A model generated the notes under the pieces. That model saw nothing but the letters and a program-made list of their open reading frames with translations, was not told where the DNA came from and did no database searches. Of a stretch of 64,000 nucleotides of DNA, positions 54,889-63,152 are shown one piece after another (position 1 is the stretch's first letter; each line of letters starts with the position of its first letter). The translations under genes were made by a program, and so were the position numbers. This stretch comes from CBDCZY01 sp965224745 (GTDB taxonomy: Bacteria > Pseudomonadota > Gammaproteobacteria > Methylococcales > Methylomonadaceae): NCBI GenBank assembly GCA_965224745.1, contig CBDCZY010000002.1, positions 1,116,001 through 1,180,000 of the forward strand. Direction: 5' to 3'.

Positions 54889-56616
54889 TTAACTTAATTC
54901 ATTAACCGAATCCATGATGCGGAAAAAAACCTTGCCAGGTTTTAAGTGCTCAATAAAATCCGTTTTTTGCAGCTTATCCATCACCGGACCTTTTGCTTCA
55001 GCAAGGTTTAAAGTTTTTCCAGACTTCTGCAAAGCATTGTTGATATTCTCCAATGCTTCCAACGCCGTGGTATCGATATCGCTGACCGAAGTAAAAATGA
55101 GTACGACGTGTTGAATATCCAGCTGTCTTTTTAACTCGGCAGCAAGATACTCTTCAATGTAATTTATATTGGTGAATGTGATATTTTCGTCAATACGAAG
55201 TAACAATAAGTGCTGCCAGGTTTCCACCTGATGACGTTTGATATTGCGAAAATGTTCGGTATCCGGGATGCGTCCGACTACCGCTATATGTGGTTGACTG
55301 GATTTGCGTAAATGGCTGGCAATGGTCAGCAATATCCCTAAAGAGATCCCTTCTTCAATACCCAAGAGAATAACCCCCAACATGGTAACCAGTTCTGCGA
55401 CCCCGTCTCCCCTATCATAACGCCAGGTGCGAAGTATGTTTTTTAAACGCACCAAAGGAAAGATGGCAATCAGGATGATAGCTGCTAAAACGGCTTTTGG
55501 AATATTTTCAAACCACGGGGCAAAAAATATCACCGAAACCCCAAGAATCCCGGCTGCAATTAACATCGCCACTTGTGTTCTGGCACCTGCTGAAAAATTC
55601 ACCATGGTTCGGCTAAAGCCCCCAGCAACCGGCATGCCGCCGGAAATTGAGGTCGCCAAATTTGCTGCGCCCAAGGCGATTAACTCTTGATTGGGTACAA
55701 TTTTTTCGCTTCTGAGATTAGCCGTTACTTTAGCAATTGCGACGCTTTCCACATAGGCGATTAAAGCGATAAAAGCGGCGCTGGGGAGCAACAAGCGCCA
55801 TTGTTCGTTATAAATAAAATCCAGATTTAATGTAGGAAAACCAGAAGGAACATGGCCTACAACAGAAACGTTATGGTGTATATTCAGATTGAAATAACTA
55901 ACCGCTATAGTTCCTAGCATCACCGTCAGTAACGGGCCACACTTGCTGACGGCAGTCACGGCAGACGCCGACAAACCTATTTGTTTAAATAGCGTAGTGA
56001 GCGGTTTACCGAATAAGATTAATAAACTGAGCGCCCCCAAAGCAAGCCATAATGTGGTCGCATTAAAACCTTGAAAATAGCGACCGTAGCAGGCGACATC
56101 CAATCCACAAGATAATTTTTTCAACCCCGCGATGTGCGGTAACTGACTCGCTATAATCAAAATGGAAGCACCGCTGGTAAAACCTGTTAATACAGGATGA
56201 CTGATAAAATTTACCAGCCCGCCCATGCGTAACAAAGCCATGAGGAGCATAATCAAACCGCTTTCTGCTGATAAAATCAATGCGCTTTGCACCGGGGTAC
56301 CTAGGTCGTGAATCTCAGGCGCACTCAAAGCACTGGCAATCATAATGGCTGCGATGGAAACTGGGCCTACCGATAAGGTTCGACTGGTGCCGAACAAGGC
56401 ATAGAGTACAGGCGGTAAAATGCTCGCGTATAAGCCAAGTTCGGGGGGTAAACCTGCTAGTAACGCATAGGCGATCCCCTGCGGAACGAGCAGGATAGCC
56501 GTTATGATGCCCGCAAACAAATCATCGTTAAAATCCTGGCGAGTGTAGGATTTTAACCAGCCGAGGATGGGCAAACACTTTCTCACCCGTGACTCGGTAT
56601 CGGTGGTTTCAGTCAT
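54889..56616 (-). CDS. SulP (SLC26) family anion transporter with STAS domain
   Basis: 575 residues with about 12 hydrophobic segments. LFAGIITAILLVPQGIAYAL and LYASILPPVLYALFGTSRTLSVGPVSI are the SulP signature; ANLATSISGGMPVAGGFSRT is also typical. The C-terminal STAS domain (from about 430) includes VSDIDTTALEALENINNA. Substrates in the family include sulfate, bicarbonate and other anions. Here, next to a persulfide dioxygenase that makes sulfite, sulfur oxyanions are likely but unproven. Confidence 0.92.
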   Translation of the reverse strand: MTETTDTESRVRKCLPILGWLKSYTRQDFNDDLFAGIITAILLVPQGIAYALLAGLPPELGLYASILPPVLYALFGTSRTLSVGPVSIAAIMIASALSAPEIHDLGTPVQSALILSAESGLIMLLMALLRMGGLVNFISHPVLTGFTSGASILIIASQLPHIAGLKKLSCGLDVACYGRYFQGFNATTLWLALGALSLLILFGKPLTTLFKQIGLSASAVTAVSKCGPLLTVMLGTIAVSYFNLNIHHNVSVVGHVPSGFPTLNLDFIYNEQWRLLLPSAAFIALIAYVESVAIAKVTANLRSEKIVPNQELIALGAANLATSISGGMPVAGGFSRTMVNFSAGARTQVAMLIAAGILGVSVIFFAPWFENIPKAVLAAIILIAIFPLVRLKNILRTWRYDRGDGVAELVTMLGVILLGIEEGISLGILLTIASHLRKSSQPHIAVVGRIPDTEHFRNIKRHQVETWQHLLLLRIDENITFTNINYIEEYLAAELKRQLDIQHVVLIFTSVSDIDTTALEALENINNALQKSGKTLNLAEAKGPVMDKLQKTDFIEHLKPGKVFFRIMDSVNELS

Positions 56617-56714
56617 AATTTAGGTTTATTGTGTTTAAACAACATTGGCCACGTTACAAATTCAGGAGTTAGGTTATAGGCCATGGCAAACCTTTAAGGC
56701 GAAGTCTTTATCAG

Positions 56715-56882
56715 CTATTCTTCCATAATTTTTTTGGCATAGGATTCCCGACTCGGAATGTCAAAGCGGTAGCCTTTGATCCTCACGCTCCAATATAACC
56801 AAGGAAAACCTATTTTTTTACCGAGCCACCAAATGAACCGGTTTTTCTCGGATCGAGAAAGTGTACATTGTTTTTTAGACAT
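56715..56882 (-). CDS. 55-residue basic protein
   Basis: An ATG with AGGAGAAAGT just upstream opens a 55-codon frame: MSKKQCTLSRSEKNRFIWWL, GKKIGFPWLYWSVRIKGYRF and DIPSRESYAKKIMEE. The ribosome site is strong and the composition (Lys/Arg-rich, Trp-rich) is not random. It lies between the persulfide dioxygenase and SulP genes on the same strand. I do not recognise a family. It is a new small protein candidate. Confidence 0.6.
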   Translation of the reverse strand: MSKKQCTLSRSEKNRFIWWLGKKIGFPWLYWSVRIKGYRFDIPSRESYAKKIMEE

Positions 56883-57059
56883 ACTTTCTCCTGGTTGTGC
56901 TGTTTTTGTGTCCTAGGCTAACTTGGCTGAATAAATAAAATTCCTGCAATATCAGGGTACTCAGGGAGAATGTGAGTCTAACCAACATCCAGCAGACTCA
57001 CCCATTGACTAAAATCTTGAGAACTCATCCTTGATTATTTAAACCTCTTTTCTGTGTTT

Positions 57060-58196
57060 TTAGCCGTTTTTCTGCCAAGCTTCAAAGCCACCTGCAATGG
57101 AAAGGACATTTGTATAGCCCAGTGTTTTCAAGGATTGCGCTGCAAGGGCTGCACGACCTCCAGTGCGGCAGTAAATCAACACAGGTTTGGATTTATCCGC
57201 CAGCTCTGGGTAATTCCCCAGCTTAAATTCCAAGACACCGCGCGGTAATGGCAGTGCTTGTTGAATATGCCCTGCTGCGTATTCGCTTTCCTCTCGGGTG
57301 TCGATAATGGCAGTACTGCCTTCAGCTATCAATTGTTTGGCTTTTTCCACATTGATTTCAGTTATCTGTTGTTTGGCGGTAATGACCAAATCCTGAAGGG
57401 TTAATCCGCTAGAGGGTAGAGAAGCACCACACGTAGCTCCTGGCGTTTCCTCAGTTGTAGTTTGTTCTTTCGCTGTTTCACGAACAACAACAGCATCTTG
57501 ACGCTCGTCTTCTTCCAGACCGCAATACCGATTGGCGGGAACAGCTTCATCAATCAATTTGGGCTTAGGCAGATTAAGATTCTCCATAATCGCTATGAAT
57601 TCATCACGGGTTTTACCCGCCAAACGTGGGTTGGTAGTGCGTTCTTGCATGATACTGCTGACCCAACGCTGTTGGTAGTCGTGCCCCGGATAAACCAGTG
57701 TTTCATCTGGCAAGGTAAACAGTCGCTGAGTGATGCAGTCGTAGAGCGCACCGGCATCGCCACCTTGAAAATCGGTGCGTCCACAACCTCCAATAAACAA
57801 AGAATCACCAGTAAATACGCGGTCACGCCATGAGAAGGAGATACTACCTGCCGTATGTCCAGGCGTGGCTATCACCTTAATTTGTTCTCCGTTAGCGAAA
57901 GAGAATACATCGTCATCCTTTATTTGAATATCCGCTGTATCAGCGCCGCACATCTGGCTAACGCCCGTTTGTGCGCCCAGGCGTTCGCGTAGTAAACCGC
58001 TGGCCGTGATATGGTCGGCATGAACATGAGTTTCCAACGTATATTTTAGTTGTAAACCTTGTCCCTTAAGTAACTCCAAATATTCGTCGATATGCGTATT
58101 GACCGGGTCAATCAAAACCGCTTCCTTGTTGACAGTATCGGCAATCAGATAAGTGTAGGTCCAGGTTTCTTGGTCAAAAAGTTGCTTGAATAGCAT
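57060..58196 (-). CDS. Persulfide dioxygenase-rhodanese fusion (PRF)
   Basis: 378 residues from ATG 58196, preceded by GAGGAG. The N-terminal metallo-beta-lactamase-fold part has THVHADH (H57, H59, D61, H62), PGHTAG (H114), TGDSLF (D131) and YPGHDY (H172), the ETHE1-type mononuclear iron site. The C-terminal rhodanese has C343 in YCRTGGRA. It oxidises glutathione persulfide to sulfite and the rhodanese makes or uses thiosulfate. First gene of the sulfur/bd oxidase cluster, behind a sigma-54 promoter. Confidence 0.93.
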   Translation of the reverse strand: MLFKQLFDQETWTYTYLIADTVNKEAVLIDPVNTHIDEYLELLKGQGLQLKYTLETHVHADHITASGLLRERLGAQTGVSQMCGADTADIQIKDDDVFSFANGEQIKVIATPGHTAGSISFSWRDRVFTGDSLFIGGCGRTDFQGGDAGALYDCITQRLFTLPDETLVYPGHDYQQRWVSSIMQERTTNPRLAGKTRDEFIAIMENLNLPKPKLIDEAVPANRYCGLEEDERQDAVVVRETAKEQTTTEETPGATCGASLPSSGLTLQDLVITAKQQITEINVEKAKQLIAEGSTAIIDTREESEYAAGHIQQALPLPRGVLEFKLGNYPELADKSKPVLIYCRTGGRAALAAQSLKTLGYTNVLSIAGGFEAWQKNG

Positions 58197-58270
58197 AATA
58201 CTTCTCCTCAAATGCTGATGGGTTTCTGCGCTATGGCACAAATGAGATAGCGCAAGTCATTAGAAGTTAC

Positions 58271-58286
58271 GCAAAAGGTGCGCCAA
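58271..58286 (-). promoter_or_regulatory. Sigma-54 promoter of the PRF gene
   Basis: Read on the minus strand: TTGGCGCACCTTTTGCGT. The invariant GG (58284-58283) and GC (58272-58271) are separated by ten bases, the exact -24/-12 spacing. The start codon is 64 bases beyond the predicted transcript start. Confidence 0.78.
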
Positions 58287-58372
58287 CATGAATAAATCAT
58301 TATATTCAATTGTTTTAATTGATGTTTATGTCATTCAATAAGTCATCCATCTTTTTCAAAAATACTGTATGC

Positions 58373-58418
58373 GTTTCACTGAAACATGTTGACGTTTCAC
58401 TAAGTATCGTTATGAAAC
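58373..58418. promoter_or_regulatory. Inverted-repeat sites upstream of the sigma-54 promoter
   Basis: GTTTCA-C-TGAAAC (58373-58385) is a perfect palindrome. A second pair, GTTTCA (58394-58399) and TGAAAC (58413-58418), follows 8 bases later. They lie about 90-130 bases upstream of the sigma-54 promoter, the usual place for an enhancer-binding activator. FisR, a sigma-54 activator of persulfide dioxygenase genes, is the obvious candidate; its gene is not in this window. Confidence 0.65.
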
Positions 58419-59255
58419 ATACCCGTATATCCGCATTGTGACGGGATCTTGCTTTATTGATAATTGTATTAGTGATCCCTCAGGTCAAAAACATAGTCTT
58501 TTTATTGTCCAAATGGAAACCTCTCCCTAAACCAAAACGGTAGTTTCTAGACCATCACTATCGTAGATCTATCTATTACGACAGGATTGTAGCTCCTAAT
58601 TATGTGAACATTTGACCGAACATTAAGGACAAAAGAACGCAGAATTCCCCTTTCTTTGGGTTGTACCCGCAGATTCTTTTAATAGATGGTAGACATTTGT
58701 CTACATGGCTTTAATTTCGGACGACAGAGAGTCAGGGTACCGAGGGTAGAACGTGAACTTAGAGTATTCATTTTTCCTCCTTGATGGGTAATGGCTATCC
58801 CGCATTTTGATCACTTCAGTCAATTTAACTGCCAACATGATCCTTCTGCCAAATTATACGACCCAGATCCTATTTAAGCAATCTATAGTCTTATCCAATA
58901 AAAAATGGGCTGACCAACGGTCAAATCTCGTTCATGCACAGCAACGACTTCATTACCACCGAACAGTTGGAATAGTTTTTACGACAGTAAAGTCCTCGCC
59001 GTCCTTGTAGTCAATTGAAAGAAAGAGTGTTACTGAAGCATTCAGTGGACGTTGGTTAAAGTCAGATACCCATCACTTACAAAGCGTTCTAAATGTTTGG
59101 TGATACGATTTCTGGCTCTTCTAAAATTCGAATGGGTAACTAATTTAGGTGATGCTGGAATGGGCGCTTCCGCCATCTTGCTTTGGTGAATGAACGGTTT
59201 ACGCCTAGAAAAGCTAGGAGATCGAAAAAGGATATGGATAAGAATCAATGTTACT

Positions 59256-59927
59256 TTAATTATTTCGCTCAACCTGTATTCTTTGTTTTTCTGTGGGATA
59301 TAAAGGATGAAACGATGCTATACAATAACTGAAATATAACCAGGTAGCTGCCCCAACAAATTTAAAACCTTCTTCAAATACTTGGACGTATGCATATTTT
59401 AGCGGGATATGCTCTTGAATTAGGTCGGTAAATATAGATAATGCGAGTAATAATCCTGCTAAAAGAAAGGAAAAACCATCAATTTCTAGTATCTCTTTAT
59501 GATGACGCACTAATAAAGTTCCTGCAAAAAAAGCATACATAAGATAGCAAAGATTTTGATCGACATATCGGTCATGAAGCATGAAAAAATCATCTATTGC
59601 TAGGATCATTGAAAACATACCTACTAAAAAAAGTAATTCTTTGTGTCTACCGGTAGTTATAAATTTATACGTTAAGGCACTAAAAAAACAAATTGCAACA
59701 GAGGAAACCCACAACCAAATACCTATGTTGGATAGAAAACCAAGAAAACTTGACTGCCCACTCTGTTGTGCGGGATCCCTTAATACCTCAATGATTCCAA
59801 AACCTAAATACGATAAGCAGAGTAAAGAAAAATTATAGAATAACAATGCTGGAATACATGCAAAAAAAATGTACCGTAATATTTTGTCTCGAATAAATAT
59901 TTGTCTGAAGCATTTTATATACAGCAT
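59256..59927 (-). CDS. Polytopic membrane protein of unknown function
   Basis: 223 residues from the start at 59927, MLYIKCFRQIFIRDKILRYI. Seven hydrophobic segments, with FLSNIGIWLWVSSVAICFFS, LLFLVGMFSMILAIDDFFML and the acidic DDFFMLHDR. No family is recognised. The frame is open upstream to 60062 but that segment coincides with GC-rich hairpins and probably is not protein. Confidence 0.65.
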   Translation of the reverse strand: MLYIKCFRQIFIRDKILRYIFFACIPALLFYNFSLLCLSYLGFGIIEVLRDPAQQSGQSSFLGFLSNIGIWLWVSSVAICFFSALTYKFITTGRHKELLFLVGMFSMILAIDDFFMLHDRYVDQNLCYLMYAFFAGTLLVRHHKEILEIDGFSFLLAGLLLALSIFTDLIQEHIPLKYAYVQVFEEGFKFVGAATWLYFSYCIASFHPLYPTEKQRIQVERNN

Positions 59928-59977
59928 TAATATCTGTATCCTTAATAAGTTAATTCGGTCACCTGAATTTATAATCA

Positions 59978-60029
59978 CGGTAGGACAGCCAGTCGCCCTA
60001 CCGCCCGTGTATATCCCCGCGCCGGGCGG
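59978..60029. repeat. Two overlapping GC-rich hairpins
   Basis: CGGTAGG (59978-59984) can pair with CCTACCG (59997-60003). CCGCCCG (60001-60007) can pair with CGGGCGG (60023-60029). The two share CCG at 60001-60003, so only one can form at a time. They lie 50 bases upstream of the membrane protein start (on the minus strand). Confidence 0.6.
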
Positions 60030-60187
60030 CAGATGCAAATCGTTTGGCATTTGAGGTAACATTTACGAAGAAACGCCACTCAATACTTGCGATCTCGGGC
60101 TCCAGACATTCACACTCAACCATGCCAATGCTTAGCAATCCCGCCCACTATTTCTTGTTCGGAAGCACATCGCTGCTCCAATGCGCA

Positions 60188-60231
60188 ATACTTATATTCG
60201 GGCATCCCCATACTTATATCCGGGCATCCCC
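60188..60231. repeat. Tandem 22-bp direct repeat
   Basis: ATACTTATATTCGGGCATCC... at 60188-60209 is repeated directly at 60210-60231 with one change (T to C). No gene overlaps. Nothing else in the window matches it. Confidence 0.75.
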
Positions 60232-60286
60232 CTTGTCCTGTTACTAAGTATAGTCATAGTTCACCCTTTGAACAGCGCAGTCGGGT

Positions 60287-60700
60287 TTAAATTACACCAA
60301 TAATTTTGAGCAAATAATCCTTATACCTGCCAGCCATTAACCGCTTCGTTTTTACGTCAACCTTGACTGTTTTCTCTTCTTTGATTTTCGAAACCATATG
60401 GTGAGTAACAGTAAGATTTGCAGCGCCGTTTCCTTTGCGTGTTCGATGACTCCCCTCATCAACCTAAAAAAATCAGTTAAAACTTAAAAAAAGTCACTGA
60501 AACTCCGTAACTTAATGATTTTGAGTATTTTATTTTACTGCGCCGCAGTTGAATCTCTCACCGAATGGGTGGGAACATTAAATTAATAACGAAATAACTT
60601 TCAAAGACTTATCGTTAATATCCATATTCAACTGATGTATTTAGGATCAATCGCAATATCTAAAACCCAATTGCCCTGCAAGGAGAATAGAGAGAGTTAA
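60287..60700 (-). pseudogene. ISAs1-family transposase remnant, split by the MITE
   Basis: On the minus strand QGNWVLDIAID is read before the MITE, and EGSHRTRKGNGAANLTV to KRLMAGRYKDYLLKIIGVI then stop after it. Joined, these fit the C-terminal part of an ISAs1 transposase (usual WVLDV-x-x-xED-x-SR-x-RKGHG ... RLKAGWDEDYLLK). The N-terminal two-thirds are missing. The MITE (60463-60645) interrupts it and the 5-bp duplication restores the frame exactly, so the MITE came later. Confidence 0.72.
60463..60645 (-). mobile_element. MITE copy B (183 bp), inverted
   Basis: In the minus orientation it begins CCTAAATACATCAGTTGAAT and ends TTTTTTTAGG. It is flanked by TTGAT (plus-strand ATCAA at 60458-60462 and 60646-60650), a 5-bp duplication. 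It matches copy A at 31997-32178 closely through the first 85 bases and again near the far end, and differs most in the middle-right section. Inserted into the ISAs1 remnant. Confidence 0.85.
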
Positions 60701-60885
60701 TGACCGTAATCCAATACCTGTAAATTAATAGGATTTTCTTAACATTATATAAATAGGCTATAATATTAGTGATGAAAGAGGGTCACCCGGCCTATATGCA
60801 TGCGCATAGTATGCACACCTAAACTGACAGATTAAATTTGTGATCCTAACTCTTTTTATTCTGATTATTGTTGCCAATTAACAAC

Positions 60886-61443
60886 ATGAAAATTGACAAT
60901 CACTGGTTGAGCACGGCAGTTAAATCAACCTCTCCAAACCAAGACTCAAGACCCATTGAGGATGATGTTTCGCTGATCGTAATCCATTGTATTAGCCTGC
61001 CTCCTGGCGAATTTGAAAATGGCTATATTAGTGATTTTTTTTCTAATCAGCTAGACGTGAGACGGCATAACTATTTTGAGGAAATTTGTGACTTAAGAGT
61101 ATCTGCTCATACTCTCATTACCCGCTCAGGCGACATCATCCAGTACGTTCCGTTTAACAAACGAGCTTGGCATGCGGGCGACTCAATTTTCAAGGGCCGT
61201 TGCGCTTGTAACGATTATTCGATAGGGATTGAACTGGAAGGAACTGAAACATTACCTTATACTGACCAACAATACTCAATATTAGTAAAATTATTACATA
61301 GCCTTTTATTGCAATATCCTAAGCTTTCCAAAAATCGTATTGCAGGACACTCAGATATTTCACCTGCCAGAAAAATGGATCCTGGCGATGCGTTTGACTG
61401 GAGTCGGTTACGCAGTGAGCTGACTGCGCTTCGAAAAAGTTAG
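60886..61443 (+). CDS. ampD: 1,6-anhydro-N-acetylmuramyl-L-alanine amidase
   Basis: 185 residues from the ATG at 60886 (an upstream TTG is less likely). VIHCISLPPGEF with the first zinc histidine, RHNYFEEICDLRVSAHTLIT, RSGDIIQYVPFNKRAWHAGD, CACNDYSIGIELEGTETLPY and GHSDISPARKMDPGDAFDW give the AmpD pattern. It cleaves the stem peptide from anhydromuropeptides in the cytoplasm during cell-wall recycling. Single gene. Confidence 0.95.
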   Translation: MKIDNHWLSTAVKSTSPNQDSRPIEDDVSLIVIHCISLPPGEFENGYISDFFSNQLDVRRHNYFEEICDLRVSAHTLITRSGDIIQYVPFNKRAWHAGDSIFKGRCACNDYSIGIELEGTETLPYTDQQYSILVKLLHSLLLQYPKLSKNRIAGHSDISPARKMDPGDAFDWSRLRSELTALRKS

Positions 61444-62149
61444 TGCTTGTTTAACCCCCAAATTCGCTTGGTTGTTTATAACAGTAACTTTATTTGGATA
61501 CCCACAATACTAATTCACCATGTTAATGTGAGTTTAAAAAAGTATGTATCATTGTATGCTATTAGGAATAGCTTCACCCTTCCATCCAAATTCTCCATAC
61601 TAACCCTTAGTAAATGCTAAAAGGCATTGATTGTTATGTCATCAGAAATATAAATGTGATGGGAATAAATAATAACGAAATTACGATATAATGCTTTCAG
61701 CTCAAATTAAAGCAATAACGCCAAACCTTATTACTCTAAATTTATAAAGCCATCATAGTTAGGCTTTGTTGGAGCGATATCCTTTTGATTAAATACGAAT
61801 TAAGAGCTAAATTACGACATTGATGTGCTGTAACAACAATTCTATAAGGTATTGATTTCTTATAACTGGGTATTTTTAGCTCTTAATTCGCATTTAAAAC
61901 TAAATTAGTTACCGCAAACCAGCTTCATCAAAATATTAGCCTACAATATTAGTGGGTAAGAGGTGCGAACGGGCGGACGCATATACTCGATAAAACCATA
62001 ACTTTATAGGTAAAAAGTTACTGATCAGTAAGAATTCGACTTTAGTCTAATGGAAGCATCCTAAAATTGAGTCATACTTAACTAATCACGAAACTTTTCA
62101 CAGTTTTTGGACAACTAAACAGTAGAAATAACAATTAGGGTAGGAATTA
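61444..62149. other. 700-base region upstream of the polysaccharide operon
   Basis: No gene supported. It holds an inverted-repeat element (61789-61897, listed separately) and must carry the promoter of the export operon. GGTAGGAATTA lies before the ATG of the next gene. Confidence 0.45.
61789..61897. repeat. 109-bp element with 23-bp terminal inverted repeats
   Basis: TTAAATACGAATTAAGAGCT at 61789 is matched on the other strand from 61897 by TTAAATGCGAATTAAGAGCT, one mismatch in 23 bases. There are 63 bases between arms. It may be a small MITE or a regulatory hairpin; no clear target duplication was found. Confidence 0.65.
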
Positions 62150-62974
62150 ATGAAAAAACAAATAAGCATACGTCAATTCCATAGTCACTGGCGCACACTA
62201 TTAGTATTCGTTGCTTCCGCTTTCTTGATGGGATTCTGGGGTATATCAAAAGCTGAGTACAACATTGGGCCGAACGATTTGCTAGGTATTACAGTATTCG
62301 GCTACGATGACCTCAAAAGTGAAACCAGGGTCTCCGTAGACGGCCAGATATCTTTCCCTTTAATAGGTAAATTGCATGTTGCAGACCAGTCTACCTTTGA
62401 AGTGGAACAATTAATTGCCGAAAAACTAGCCAAAGGCAGATTCGTACCCGATGCCCAAGTTACAGTAAACGTTCTGGAAAACAACAGCCAACGAGTTTCA
62501 GTACTAGGACATGTTAACAAACCCGGACGTTATGCACTGGATTCTGCGACAACACTGATAGATGTTATAGCCATGGCCGGTGGAATTAAAGAAACCGGTG
62601 ATGAAAAAGTGATCCTAACACGATATAAAGAGGGTAAAACTGAAAAGCATGTGATCAACTTATATGACATGCTGGATGCATCAGAAAGCACAAATCCACT
62701 TGTTTTAAAGCCCAAAGATAAAATTTATGTTGCAAAAGCACCAATGTTCTATATTTATGGTGAGGTACAACAACCTGGAGAGTATAGGATAGTTAGAGAT
62801 ATGTCTGTGGTAAAAGCATTGTCAATAGGTGGTGGCTTAACTTTAAGAGGCACACAAAACGGTATTATTATTAAACGAAATAATGCAAGCGGCGAAATGC
62901 AGGAACTTGATGGTGAATTGACCGAGCCAGTGATTAAAGGTGATGTTGTCTATGTAAAAGAGCGGCTGTTTTGA
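62150..62974 (+). CDS. epsE: Wza/EpsE-like polysaccharide export lipoprotein-type protein
   Basis: 274 residues. N-terminal signal anchor (LLVFVASAFLMGFWGISKAE). YNIGPNDLLGITVFGYDDL opens the Poly_export domain, followed by two SLBB-like regions (RVSVLGHVNKPGRYALDSAT and FYIYGEVQQPGEYRIVRDMS). No lipobox cysteine is seen, so it is the EpsE rather than the Wza lipoprotein type. It forms the periplasmic/outer-membrane channel of an exopolysaccharide export system. The next gene, EpsF-like, is its usual partner. Confidence 0.9.
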   Translation: MKKQISIRQFHSHWRTLLVFVASAFLMGFWGISKAEYNIGPNDLLGITVFGYDDLKSETRVSVDGQISFPLIGKLHVADQSTFEVEQLIAEKLAKGRFVPDAQVTVNVLENNSQRVSVLGHVNKPGRYALDSATTLIDVIAMAGGIKETGDEKVILTRYKEGKTEKHVINLYDMLDASESTNPLVLKPKDKIYVAKAPMFYIYGEVQQPGEYRIVRDMSVVKALSIGGGLTLRGTQNGIIIKRNNASGEMQELDGELTEPVIKGDVVYVKERLF

Positions 62975-63152
62975 TTTCATCCATGATCATAAATGAAGTC
63001 TATTTCAACAATTGACATAGCTATCATTTGAACTCTAGAGCTTTACTATCTAGATACAAGTATGTTGTGGATTAAAAGATTAATATTTGATGCAACTTAA
63101 ATTTATTTTCAATTTGGAAGTAACTCCCTCTATATAATTTTGTAAGAACAAT

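Larger units (their letters stand above)
58197..59255. other. About 1 kb region between PRF and the unknown membrane protein gene
   Basis: Near the left it holds the PRF regulatory sites (listed separately). The remaining ~800 bases have no supported gene. A frame at 59042-59272 (minus) and one at 58807-59010 look like chance or decayed remnants. Confidence 0.45.

Noticed and set aside
58807..59272. Two frames (67 codons plus strand, 76 codons minus strand) in the gap before the unknown membrane protein
   Set aside because: Neither has a start signal or a recognisable motif. The minus-strand one might be a transposase fragment, but I could not support it.
59928..60062. N-terminal extension of the unknown membrane protein
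   Set aside because: The extra 45 codons come from the GC-rich hairpins and give an implausible Gly/Pro-rich leader; the hydrophobic protein starts naturally at 59927.
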